From the NCBI RefSeq assembly GCF_000576555.1, contig NZ_CP007145.1:2294001-2358000 (forward strand): a stretch of 64,000 bases of DNA. Reading direction: 5' to 3'. Position 1 is the stretch's first letter; every line of letters starts with the position of its first letter. A program made the position numbers and the translations under genes. The stretch comes from Hymenobacter swuensis DY53 (lineage in GTDB: Bacteria > Bacteroidota > Bacteroidia > Cytophagales > Hymenobacteraceae). The notes beneath the pieces were generated by a model. The model was given only the letters and a program-made list of their open reading frames with translations, was not told the DNA's origin and ran no database searches. This document shows positions 17,689-25,674 of the stretch, piece by piece.

Positions 17689-17772
17689 AGAAGGTGAGAC
17701 ATGAGAAGTGAGACTTCTGTTCAATGGCCCAAACGCCAGAACGGAAGTCTCACTTCTCATGTCTCACCTTCT
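17689..17772. repeat. perfect inverted repeat between convergent genes
   Basis: Arms of 29 bases (17689-17717 and 17744-17772) are exact complements and extend another eight bases with one mismatch. The arm contains GAGACATGAGAAGTGAGAC, which recurs at 2325-2350. It lies between the convergent M61 and subtilase genes and can also act as a terminator. Confidence 0.85.
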
Positions 17773-17778
17773 CAGGTC

Positions 17779-19347
17779 TTAATTCAGCGGTACGCCCACG
17801 GCCGTTGCCAGATTTACGCGGCCCCAGCCGAAACTGCTGCTGCGGGCCGTGCGGTTGGAGCTGGCGGCAATCAGGCGGCTCATGATCTGAGCACGGGTTT
17901 CGGTGGGGTACCGGGACCACACCACGGCAGCCATTCCTGCCATGCTGGCCGTGGCTACCGAGGAGCCGCCCACGGTGCTGGGTGCGTCGCCGCTCATAGC
18001 CAGGGTGAGGGGCCGCCGGTCGTTGCTGCTACGCTGCATGACCACTGTAAACTCCACATCGGACCCAACGTGGCACTCGTCGCAGCGGGTGGTGAGGTTG
18101 TCCTTCACACCCGTTACGGCCACCGCTTCGGGCAAAGAAGCGGGGTAGATAACACCCACCACGCCCGCCGACCAATCGAAGGACGTACCAGCGGCGCACA
18201 GGATCAGTTTGCCTTTACCGTAGGCATAGCGAATAGCATCCGTCATCTGGGAGGAAGAGGTCAGCCGGCCCATGCTCATGCTGATAACGCGCACATCGGC
18301 GCGGTTTCCAGCCAGCAGGTACGCATCCGTGACGCCCTGTACCTCGCGGCTGGCATCCAGAAATACGTCCTCAGCGGCCCGCACCGTAATCAGGCTGGCA
18401 TTGTAGGCAATGCCCACCGAAGCCCCGTCGGTGCCGCGCGGGGCGGCACAGGCTCCGGCCATGCTGGTGCCGTGACCACAGCCGTCGTTGGGGGTTTCGT
18501 AGTCGCCATACGGAATGCCGAAGATTGTATTGCGCGGCAGCGTGACGAGGCGTTCCACGGTGCGGCCCGTACTCAGGCCCTGGTTGAAGGCGGAGCCCAA
18601 ATTCTCCTGCGTGTCCGAGGAACCGGTGTCGATAATCAGGACCTTGCTGCCTCGGCCGGTGCTCTGGCTCCAGGCCGCCCGGATGCCGTGGTACACATCC
18701 TGCTGGTTCCACGACGATTTGCTGCCGTTGCTAATCACCGTGTAGTCGGAACCGGCTACCAGTCCGACGGTGGCCGTGTTGCTGCCGCAGCCGCTGCTAC
18801 TGAGCGTAGCGACCGGCCGGTTAGCCGGCTGCCGGTTAGGCTCGTAGCCCATCGGCTCGGCGTAGCGCACCAGTACTGAGGCTCGTAGGGCTTTGATGGT
18901 ATTCAGTTCCCGAACCGTCACGGTGAGTACTGGCAGCGCATTGGCCTCGAAAACCGAAAGCTTTTCCAGCGTCATTTCAGGGTTGGTTTTCTGCTCTTCG
19001 GCCAGAATGAGGGCCAGCACCTGGGCGCGGGCCTGCTGCCACTCGGGGCTTTGCCGGGCATCTTCGGGCAGCGCGGCACCGCCCTGTAAACCGGCCGGCT
19101 GGTAGCCCACCGACAGAACGTGGTCGGATTGCTCCAGCGCACTCCATACCGTGTGGGCCGAGGCCTTGTTCCAGTCATACTGGGTGCTCTGCTTCAGCGT
19201 GCTCAGAATCTGCTCGTCGAGCTGCTGAATACTGAGGGCAGTGGTGGGGTCGGGTTGGGGCGTGGGCAGTTGCTCCGTAGTTTCCTGACTACAGGAAGCC
19301 AACGCCAGGGCCAGCAACGCGGCCGGCGCGAGGGTAAGGGTACGCAT
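17779..19347 (-). CDS. S8 subtilisin-like serine protease lipoprotein
   Basis: A 522-residue lipoprotein with lipobox LASC (C19). About 200 residues of N-terminal region contain a propeptide-like helical segment. The catalytic domain follows with the Asp of IIDTGSSD (D240), the His of GCGHGTSMAG (H292) and the Ser of GGSSVATASMAG (S463). Two departures from the subtilase pattern are visible. The oxyanion-hole AAGN is AAGTSF here, with Thr in the Asn position, and the GTSMAxP motif lacks the Pro. The enzyme may be slow or specialised. A Cys-containing loop CDECHVGSD follows. Surface or periplasmic. Converges with the M61 gene. Confidence 0.9.
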   Translation of the reverse strand: MRTLTLAPAALLALALASCSQETTEQLPTPQPDPTTALSIQQLDEQILSTLKQSTQYDWNKASAHTVWSALEQSDHVLSVGYQPAGLQGGAALPEDARQSPEWQQARAQVLALILAEEQKTNPEMTLEKLSVFEANALPVLTVTVRELNTIKALRASVLVRYAEPMGYEPNRQPANRPVATLSSSGCGSNTATVGLVAGSDYTVISNGSKSSWNQQDVYHGIRAAWSQSTGRGSKVLIIDTGSSDTQENLGSAFNQGLSTGRTVERLVTLPRNTIFGIPYGDYETPNDGCGHGTSMAGACAAPRGTDGASVGIAYNASLITVRAAEDVFLDASREVQGVTDAYLLAGNRADVRVISMSMGRLTSSSQMTDAIRYAYGKGKLILCAAGTSFDWSAGVVGVIYPASLPEAVAVTGVKDNLTTRCDECHVGSDVEFTVVMQRSSNDRRPLTLAMSGDAPSTVGGSSVATASMAGMAAVVWSRYPTETRAQIMSRLIAASSNRTARSSSFGWGRVNLATAVGVPLN

Positions 19348-19499
19348 AGAATGGTGGGTTTTGGTTGGGAAAAGAACGATTGAATAAAGGAAGTAGAATA
19401 TGGGATAAGTACAACGTGTAGAATTATGTTCGGCTTGCCGAATACTTACTACCCTACGAGTTAGGCATATTACCGCCCCAGCAAATTATTCGCCTGACT

Positions 19500-19548
19500 C
19501 AACGCAAACGGCCCCGCTGCCAAGTAGGTAGCGGGGCCGTTTGCGTTG
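19500..19548. terminator. hairpin terminator downstream of kup
   Basis: Exact 19-base arms CAACGCAAACGGCCCCGCT (19500-19518) and complement (19530-19548) with an 11-base loop, just after the kup stop on the minus strand. Confidence 0.85.
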
Positions 19549-19584
19549 CCCTGAATCGGGGCCTAATAGTAGGCAGAATCTGCG

Positions 19585-21519
19585 TTATCGAACCCGTTTG
19601 AGGGCTACGTCGCGCACGGGAGTGATGACCAGCGGCACCTTCTCTACTTTCACCGAACTGGTATCCAGTCCGAAGTATTTGTCCTCGGAGGCAATGAACT
19701 GCTTGATGTAGAAATACGCCTGCATCACCAGTTTCTCCACCATGGGGAATTCGTTTTCGACGGACAGGAATTTCTCCAGCACCACAAAGCGGAAGTCGCC
19801 GGTGACGTGCTGCTTGCTCAGGGATTCGTAGCGGGAGGTAATGTCCACTTCCTTGTTCCGCACCAAGTCTTCCACCACTTTGCGGAAGTACAGGTTGATG
19901 CGCTGCTCCACCCGGAAACCCAGCCGGAAGGTGATGCGGAACACGTCGTCCTGGGCCAGCTCGGTTACTTTGTACTCCATTGTGTAGGGCTCATCGGTGG
20001 TATCCACGTGTACAAACCAGTAGATATCAGCGCGCTTGGGCCGCTTCTGAAAGATGGAATAGATAATCTTCGACTCGATTTCCGACTGCCGCTCCGCCGA
20101 CGACATAAACACGAGGTGCGTTGCGTATTTCGATACCGATTCGTCGTTGCTCAGCTCCTTCAGGGCGTCGATATATGGGTCAATCTTAACGAACTCGGTG
20201 AGGCGGCGCTTGATGTAGAAGGCCCGCAGCCACACATACATTACGCCCATCAGGGTTACGCCAATGGCTAGGGAAACCCAGCCGCCGTGCGGAAACTTAA
20301 TTAGGTTGGCAATCAGAAAGGAGCCTTCAATAGCTCCGTACACCAGCGCAAACAGCACAATGGCCGCCAGCGGCACCCGCTTGGAGCGTAGCCATGTAAT
20401 GAGCAGAATGGTCGTCATCAGCATAGTCAGCGTGATGGCCAGGCCGTAGGCTGCTTCCATGTTCTCTGATTTGCGGAAATACAGCACCACGGCAATGCAG
20501 CCCAGCAGCAGCAGCCGGTTCATGCTGGGCACATACAGCTGGCCCTTCACGTCGGTGGGGTAGTTCAGCTTCACCTTGGGCCACATGTTCAGGCGAATGG
20601 CCTCGGCTACCAGCGTAAACGAGCCGGTGATGAGGGCCTGAGACGCAATGATGGCTGCAATGGTGGCAATACCGATGCCGATAAGCAGGAACCACTCCGG
20701 CATCAGCTCATAGAACGGGTTACGCTTGTTGAGCATCTCTCCCTGGTGGGCCAGCAGCCAGCCCCCCTGGCCCAGATAATTGAGGACCAAGCACGACTTA
20801 ACAAATACCCAGCTAATGCGGATGTTACCCTTGCCGCAGTGGCCCAGGTCGGAGTACAGAGCCTCGGCCCCGGTGGTGCACAGGAACACCGCGCCCAGCA
20901 GCCAGAAACCGCCCGGGTAGTTCACCAGCAAATCGTAGGCGTAGTAGGGGTTCAGGGCCTTCAGGATTTCCGGATTCTGCACAATGCCCAGCACACCCAG
21001 CACCGCCAGCATGGAAAACCACACGAACATGATCGGGCCGAAGGCCTTGCCTACAATTTGAGTACCAAAGCTTTGCAGTAGAAATAGTCCTGCAATAATG
21101 CCGATGACAATAGGCACCGTAGGGATATTCGGGTACACGGCTTCCAGCCCTTCAATGGCAGAGGAAACTGAAATGGGCGGCGTAATCACGCCGTCGGCCA
21201 GCAGGGCCGAGCCGCCAATAATGGCAATAGCCGAGAGCCAAGCCCCACGCCGCCGCACTAGGGCATAGAGCGAGAAAATGCCGCCTTCCCCGTTGTTATC
21301 TGCGTTGAGGGTGAGCATCACATACTTGATGGTCGTCTGGAGCGTGAGGGTCCAGAAAACGCAGGAAATCCCTCCGTAGACAAGCATGGGGTTGATCTGC
21401 TCCGGGACAATGGCCTTCATTACGTACAGCGGCGAGGTGCCGATGTCGCCATAGATAATGCCGAGGGCAATGAGCAAGCCAGCCGTCGAAATGGCGGTAT
21501 GCGGGTGTTTGGCGTCCAT
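19585..21519 (-). CDS. kup: KUP-family potassium uptake transporter
   Basis: A proton-coupled K+ symporter of the cytoplasmic membrane, 644 residues, with about 12 membrane segments and a soluble C-terminal domain. The N-terminal family signature GIIYGDIGTSPLYV is present, as are the downstream GGIFSLYALVRRR and ITPPISVSSAIEGLE regions. The second half carries YGLAITLTMLMTTILL and the typical GGWVSLAIG stretch. The cytosolic tail after about residue 450 (VSKYATHLVFM) fits the family. A TACCTTTG box about 50 bases upstream of the ATG is a good -7 promoter element. Monocistronic, with a strong terminator. Confidence 0.96.
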   Translation of the reverse strand: MDAKHPHTAISTAGLLIALGIIYGDIGTSPLYVMKAIVPEQINPMLVYGGISCVFWTLTLQTTIKYVMLTLNADNNGEGGIFSLYALVRRRGAWLSAIAIIGGSALLADGVITPPISVSSAIEGLEAVYPNIPTVPIVIGIIAGLFLLQSFGTQIVGKAFGPIMFVWFSMLAVLGVLGIVQNPEILKALNPYYAYDLLVNYPGGFWLLGAVFLCTTGAEALYSDLGHCGKGNIRISWVFVKSCLVLNYLGQGGWLLAHQGEMLNKRNPFYELMPEWFLLIGIGIATIAAIIASQALITGSFTLVAEAIRLNMWPKVKLNYPTDVKGQLYVPSMNRLLLLGCIAVVLYFRKSENMEAAYGLAITLTMLMTTILLITWLRSKRVPLAAIVLFALVYGAIEGSFLIANLIKFPHGGWVSLAIGVTLMGVMYVWLRAFYIKRRLTEFVKIDPYIDALKELSNDESVSKYATHLVFMSSAERQSEIESKIIYSIFQKRPKRADIYWFVHVDTTDEPYTMEYKVTELAQDDVFRITFRLGFRVEQRINLYFRKVVEDLVRNKEVDITSRYESLSKQHVTGDFRFVVLEKFLSVENEFPMVEKLVMQAYFYIKQFIASEDKYFGLDTSSVKVEKVPLVITPVRDVALKRVR

Positions 21520-21566
21520 GTGAGGAGTACTGGTGAGAGAATAGCCGGTTTTTTAACGAGCGGGGC

Positions 21567-21574
21567 CAAAGGTA
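21567..21574 (-). promoter_or_regulatory. -7 promoter box for kup
   Basis: On the minus strand TACCTTTG matches TAnnTTTG exactly and lies about 50 bases before the kup ATG. The -33 region is not obvious. Confidence 0.5.
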
Positions 21575-21648
21575 GCAGTTGCGCCGGAATGCCACCGCTA
21601 CGGCGCGCTTACGCAAGTAGCCCGAAAAAGTAACAGCACCTAAGTGAG

Positions 21649-22236
21649 TTAAAAGCCGCTGATCTGGTGCTGAGACGGCCAGTTGGTGGGCTCAGCGGCC
21701 TGCAGCCAGTAAGCCGCCGTGGCAGCGGCTTCATCGTGGCGCTGCCGGATGCGGCGGTTGGCTTCCTGCGCCAGCTGCTGCCAGCTCCGTGCCGGCCCCG
21801 AGAAGGCAAAGTGTCGCGGCTCCTGACCCGGCCGGTGCAGCCGCCAGCGGTTGGTACCCCGGGCCCCCCAGGCCAGCAGCGCAATACCCAGGCTCATGCC
21901 CAAGGCTGCCGGTACCGTCCGGAGCCAGAACTGCAGAAAGCCCAGCATGAAGATGCAGAGCGTAAAGGCCCCCAGCATCACACCCAGCAGCCAGCGTACC
22001 GGCCGCACGTCCACGCCCTCCAGCTCGCGCCAGCCAAACAGCTCCCCGTTCAGCTCCAAGCCGTCGTTGGTCAGCTCCACGCGGCCGTCCTCACTCCGCA
22101 GAATGGTAAACTGTTCTGGTGGGGGTGGGGGCAACGGCTGAAAGCGGGGTTCCGGTGGGAGCGGGGCCAGCTGGTCGGCCGTTTCCTCCGGTTGATTAGG
22201 CGTCGCTTCTGGTTCTGGCAAGGTGGAGTGGGACAT
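21649..22236 (-). CDS. membrane-anchored PH-like hypothetical protein
   Basis: A 195-residue protein. The start at 22236 (MSHSTLPEPE) is preferred because an upstream ATG at 22317 lies inside a terminator-type hairpin. It opens with a Pro/Glu-rich disordered tail and a poly-Pro run. A beta-rich half then resembles bacterial PH-like domains (ILRSEDGRVELTNDGLEL, then FGWRELEGVDVRPV). Two membrane segments (GVMLGAFTLCIFMLGFLQFW and AALGMSLGIALLAWG) follow, then a soluble helical tail with many Arg and Gln residues. Function unknown. Confidence 0.7.
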   Translation of the reverse strand: MSHSTLPEPEATPNQPEETADQLAPLPPEPRFQPLPPPPPEQFTILRSEDGRVELTNDGLELNGELFGWRELEGVDVRPVRWLLGVMLGAFTLCIFMLGFLQFWLRTVPAALGMSLGIALLAWGARGTNRWRLHRPGQEPRHFAFSGPARSWQQLAQEANRRIRQRHDEAAATAAYWLQAAEPTNWPSQHQISGF

Positions 22237-22240
22237 AGGT

Positions 22241-22316
22241 GAAAAAGCCCCGCTGGCCGTAGTGGTTCGTACCCATTGAGGCGGGACGAGGCGCACGGAC
22301 GGCAGCGGGGCTTTCA
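22241..22316 (-). terminator. hairpin terminator abutting the next start codon
   Basis: GAAAGCCCCGCTG at the upper end pairs with CAGCGGGGCTTTTTC, with one bulge and a 38-base loop. On the minus strand its T-tract ends five bases before the ATG at 22236. It presumably terminates the FKBP transcript. Confidence 0.6.
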
Positions 22317-22436
22317 TTAGGATGATGAGATGGGGCAGAGAAGAAGGCGGTAGCTAACAAAGCAGAAGTGAACAGTACTCAGAAGTTTATTCCTGCCTGT
22401 CACACTCCGGCTTTGTCAAGGTAGCACCTCTGGCTG

Positions 22437-23069
22437 CTACTTGTTCACCTTCAGCAGCTCTACATCAAAGATGAGCGCCGTATCGGGCCCAATGTCACGG
22501 CCGGCACCACGCTTGCCGTAGGCCAGGTCGGAGGGAATATACAGGCGCCATTTCGAGCCTTCGGGCATCAGTTGCAGGGCCTCTGTCCAGCCCGCAATAA
22601 CCTGGTTTACGCCAAACGTAGCCGGCTGGCCCCGCTGGTACGACGAATCGAAAACGGTGCCGTTGATGAGCGTCCCGTGATAGTGGGTGGTTACCGAGGA
22701 GGTCGGGCCGGCCTTGGGGCCGGTACCTTCGGTCAGTACTTCGTACTGCAGGCCGCTGGGCAGGGTGGTTACGCCGGCTTTGCTGGAGTTTTCCTGCAGG
22801 AAGGCTTCGCCTTCCGCTTTGTTGTTGCTCATAGTAGTGGGGTCTTGGGTGTCATCTTGGTCTTCGCCGCCGCCCAGCTGTTCCTGCAGCTGCTGCATGG
22901 CACTCTGCATTTGCTCGGGCGTAAGCCGGGTTGGCTCGCCGGTAAGGGCCTCCTTCATGCTCTGGGCAAATATGTCAATGTCCAGGTCGAGGCCCTGCTG
23001 GGCAAAGTTGCGGGCCATGTCGCGGCCGATGATGTAGCTGATTTGCTCTTTCAAGCCGGTCAGGTTCAT
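22437..23069 (-). CDS. FKBP-type peptidyl-prolyl cis-trans isomerase
   Basis: Catalyses proline isomerisation to assist protein folding. The 210 residues have no signal peptide, so a cytoplasmic location is likely. An N-terminal helical FKBP_N-like region (ISYIIGRDMARNFAQQGLDLD to LTPEQMQSAMQQLQEQLGG) would give dimerisation. The catalytic FKBP domain includes GPTSSVTTHYHGTLINGTVFDSSYQRG, VIAGWTEALQLMPEGSKW and IPSDLAYGKRGAGRDIGPDTALIFDVELL, with the usual active-site aromatics. The layout is that of FkpA or Mip proteins without the leader. Monocistronic. Confidence 0.94.
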   Translation of the reverse strand: MNLTGLKEQISYIIGRDMARNFAQQGLDLDIDIFAQSMKEALTGEPTRLTPEQMQSAMQQLQEQLGGGEDQDDTQDPTTMSNNKAEGEAFLQENSSKAGVTTLPSGLQYEVLTEGTGPKAGPTSSVTTHYHGTLINGTVFDSSYQRGQPATFGVNQVIAGWTEALQLMPEGSKWRLYIPSDLAYGKRGAGRDIGPDTALIFDVELLKVNK

Positions 23070-23284
23070 AAATCACTGATTTTCGATGCGTTGCCTGCTA
23101 AAAGCGGACGTTTCTTGCAAAACGCAGCAGGCGCGGCAACAGGTGAGAGGAAAGGAGCCAGCCGCCCACAGTAGGCGACCGGATCTGTGAAGTACCGAAA
23201 ACCGGCGCGAATGGATATGGTTTTTTTCGCTCCCCGCAGGTAATGCCCTGATTTTGAACCCCGGTTTGTATTCTGCTAAACGCA

Positions 23285-23313
23285 CCAAACCCCGCCGAAG
23301 GGGCGGGGTTTGG
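23285..23313. terminator. hairpin downstream of the small Cys-ended peptide gene
   Basis: Stem CCAAACCCCGCC (23285-23296) with GGCGGGGTTTGG (23302-23313) and a five-base loop, 23 bases after the stop of the 45-residue gene. Confidence 0.65.
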
Positions 23314-23335
23314 GCAAAACCAGGAAACAGGCTGC

Positions 23336-23473
23336 TTAGCAGAAATGCAGCTCTTCCTCGTCGCGGAGGTCAAAAAACAGGTTCAGGTCGCGGACCTGAG
23401 CAGCCAGGAAACTCAAGGACCCTAATCCGCCCAGAACCAGCAGTGAAGAAACGGCAGCAGTGCTCTTTTTCAT
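23336..23473 (-). CDS. small 45-residue peptide ending in acidic stretch and Cys
   Basis: A short gene: ATG at 23473, start MKKSTAAVSS, then a hydrophobic core (LLVLGGLGSLSFLAA) and the C-terminal DLNLFFDLRDEEELHFC, stop TAA. The leader could be a signal peptide or membrane anchor. A perfect TATCTTTG -7 box lies about 40 bases upstream and a hairpin follows the stop, so it looks like an independent transcript. The C-terminus resembles that of the 49-residue ORF at 25675-25824 (FSLREDDDNDACYYC). Both flank the trypsin-like protease gene. No family recognised. Confidence 0.65.
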   Translation of the reverse strand: MKKSTAAVSSLLVLGGLGSLSFLAAQVRDLNLFFDLRDEEELHFC

Positions 23474-23513
23474 GAAACTATGTGTATGTGAATGCAGGTC
23501 AGTTTGTTGGCTG

Positions 23514-23521
23514 CAAAGATA
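23514..23521 (-). promoter_or_regulatory. -7 promoter box for the 45-residue peptide gene
   Basis: TATCTTTG on the minus strand, a perfect TAnnTTTG, about 40 bases upstream of the ATG at 23473. No clear -33 TTTG at the usual spacing. Confidence 0.5.
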
Positions 23522-23598
23522 CTACGCTTTGGGTAGGAAATTGTTATGCAAGCATCATTTATTTACCGCCCGTCTGAGGAAAGCCGCCAAAGCGAAGG

Positions 23599-23925
23599 TT
23601 ACTCCGCGCGTTGCGTGTCCTCGTCCTCGAAATAGCTTTCTTCGTCCATCAGGTAGTTCTCTTCAGCTGCTGGCGGGTTACCCAGCCAGATTTCCACGAA
23701 GGGCGGCTGACTCGCCCGTACCTGCACCGGAATTTCGTCGCTTTCCAGCCGGCCGTAGGCTTTGAGAACATAGTGACCGGGGCGCAGATTATCAAAGCCG
23801 AACCTGCCCCGGGCATCAGTAATGGCGACGATATCGGGGTGCGGCGGGCCGGATACGATGATCATGTTCACGTCCTCCAGGGGCGCGTCGGTGGTATCCC
23901 GAACGATACCCGTTATGTTTCCCAT
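23599..23925 (-). CDS. small carboxypeptidase-regulatory-like (CNA-type) protein
   Basis: A 108-residue beta-sandwich protein. MGNITGIVRDTTDAPLEDVNM, TDARGRFGFDNLRPGHYVLKAYG and PPFVEIWL are the pattern of carboxypeptidase regulatory-like domains. An acidic C-terminal tail (NYLMDEESYFEDEDTQRAE) follows. Start 23925 is the natural domain start. A GTG at 23980-23982 would instead add the leader VPGLVLLLLGC, a short lipobox signal; that alternative would make it a lipoprotein and I cannot exclude it. It lies 125 bases downstream of the trypsin-like protease on the same strand, so the two may form an operon. Confidence 0.75.
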   Translation of the reverse strand: MGNITGIVRDTTDAPLEDVNMIIVSGPPHPDIVAITDARGRFGFDNLRPGHYVLKAYGRLESDEIPVQVRASQPPFVEIWLGNPPAAEENYLMDEESYFEDEDTQRAE

Positions 23926-24050
23926 AGTAGTAGGATGAGTAGGTGCGTTACAACCCAACAGCAGCAAGACAAGCCCCGGCACCAGGCCGGAGAAAGGAGG
24001 GCCAGCGGCATCCCAATGGCCCTGACCCTCCTGTATAGCCGTGCCTGTTG

Positions 24051-25463
24051 TCAGGCGGCCCCACCTTCCAGCCGCCACTTCTTCAGGTTATCGAAGACGG
24101 GTTTGGTGATGCGCGTGGCGGAGTTGCCCGACGATGCCCCGTTGGTATGGATGCCCACCACAATGCGGCTGCCCATTGCGTCCTTGAACCACACGGGCGA
24201 GCCGCTCTGGCCGCCGGCCGTATCAATATCGTAAGTGATGGTGCGGGCAGTGACGCTTTTGGCTTTGCGGCCGTTGAACCACATGGTGCCGGCCGGCTTG
24301 TCGCCGGGGTAACCGGCCGTGTTCAGGCGTTTATCAAGCAGGAACTGATCCGGGAACTGCCCGAAGCCGAAGGAGCCGATACTGGGTGAAACACTGGCAT
24401 TTCTGGGCAGCTGAATGACGCCGTAATCGTAGTTCCGGGATTTGTTCGTTACCCAGCCCTGCACCGAGCGGAAGGCCGTGGCCGTAAACTTCTGGAAGGG
24501 CTCCGACTCAGCGTTGCGGCCGGGTGTTACCACAATCTGGCGGGGCCAGCCGCCGTGGCCGTGAATGTACACGCAGTGACCCGCCGTGAGAATAGTGCGC
24601 GGCCCGATAAAGAAGCCCGTACCAAGATAGGATTTGCCATCAGCGGCCATGATTTTGAGGTGGCAGATCCGCTTCCAGGGTATCACCGTCGTGTTATTCA
24701 CCCGCGCCCGGTCATCTACCCCGATTACGACTTCCAGGGCTTCAATCTGCTGAGCCAGTGCTTCTACATCCGTTTCATTCATGCCGGTGGCTTCGTCGGA
24801 GCCGGCTTCGCTGTCGGTGGCTTCGCTGAACTCCAGCTGCTTGATGATGGCGGGGTTGACGCCGGCCTGCTTGAGCATTTGCAGAACGGCGGGGCTGAGC
24901 TTCTTGGCTTTAGGCTTCACAATGCCCTGCACTAGCTTGGTGCCCTGCTTAACGGCGGCTCCGGCCAGAGACGGTAGTACTGCCTTAGCCAGCGGAACTA
25001 TCAGGGCGGCGAGGGCCCCAAAGAATTCCTGTCCACCCTCGGAGGCTTCCATATCGGCCAGGGAAGCTTCCACCACCGGTTCGGCCTCGGGGTCGGACTC
25101 CGTGGGCTGGTTTTCCTCCCAGCCTTCCACACTCTCGTAAAACGATTCGGGAGCAGCCCCATCGGCCTCCGCCGATTCATCGGACATACTGCCTTCGTTG
25201 TTGGTTGTGTTCAGGCGGTTCAGGGGGCTGCTCATTGAGCGGTGACCTTCCGTGAGGAGTGGCTCGTTGCCGGTGGCTTCCGTACCGAAGCCCTCGAATT
25301 CCTGACTCTCATTCGAGCCGGCCACTTCGTTAATGACTTCCTCCATCGTGCCGGCCTCGTTGCCGGTTTGGCTGGTGGGAGTGCCCATTGGGCCGTAGCC
25401 GGTGGGCGGGAGGTCATAATCGTACTGCCCGTTGCGCTGGGTTACTCTGAACTTTGTTTCCAT
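24051..25463 (-). CDS. trypsin-like serine protease with acidic N-terminal extension
   Basis: A 470-residue chymotrypsin-fold protease. The triad is H296 (TAGHC), D346 (NYDYGVIQL) and S420 (GGQSGSP), all in good context, and the Glu-specific V8-like group is the nearest type I recognise. No signal peptide is visible. The first 145 residues are low-complexity, acidic and rich in Glu, Ser, Thr and Gly. A hydrophobic segment follows (FFGALAALIVPLAKAVLPSLAGAAV, 148-171) that could be a membrane or pore-like helix, then a basic stretch (IVKPKAKKLS) and a linker. How it leaves the cell is unclear. It is flanked by two Cys-ended short ORFs. Confidence 0.85.
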   Translation of the reverse strand: METKFRVTQRNGQYDYDLPPTGYGPMGTPTSQTGNEAGTMEEVINEVAGSNESQEFEGFGTEATGNEPLLTEGHRSMSSPLNRLNTTNNEGSMSDESAEADGAAPESFYESVEGWEENQPTESDPEAEPVVEASLADMEASEGGQEFFGALAALIVPLAKAVLPSLAGAAVKQGTKLVQGIVKPKAKKLSPAVLQMLKQAGVNPAIIKQLEFSEATDSEAGSDEATGMNETDVEALAQQIEALEVVIGVDDRARVNNTTVIPWKRICHLKIMAADGKSYLGTGFFIGPRTILTAGHCVYIHGHGGWPRQIVVTPGRNAESEPFQKFTATAFRSVQGWVTNKSRNYDYGVIQLPRNASVSPSIGSFGFGQFPDQFLLDKRLNTAGYPGDKPAGTMWFNGRKAKSVTARTITYDIDTAGGQSGSPVWFKDAMGSRIVVGIHTNGASSGNSATRITKPVFDNLKKWRLEGGAA

Positions 25464-25621
25464 AGTGGTAATAGGTTGTGATGGGTGAAAGAATAGTCCA
25501 ATTTACCCAGGATACCGGCTGACTTCAATAGCATAAATATGTGACAGGTAAGCGTTTATATTGACTGTGGATCTGTGTCAGAAGGCCTTTGGAACGGATA
25601 GTGCCCGGTACTTGCGACCAT

Positions 25622-25649
25622 AAAAAAAGCTCTGCCACGGGGGCAGAGC
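25622..25649 (-). terminator. rho-independent terminator of the ada/peptide unit
   Basis: GCTCTGCC (25629-25636) pairs with GGCAGAGC (25642-25649), and on the minus strand seven T bases follow. It ends the transcript from ada through the 49-residue ORF and separates it from the protease gene. Confidence 0.75.
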
Positions 25650-25674
25650 CTAGTAAAACATAAGTCCGAAACGT

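Noticed and set aside
24051..25463. Protease as part of a classical toxin-antitoxin or lantibiotic cluster
   Set aside because: There is no lanthionine synthetase, transporter or dehydratase in the window, and the short peptides are not of the double-glycine leader type. Listed as an open finding instead.
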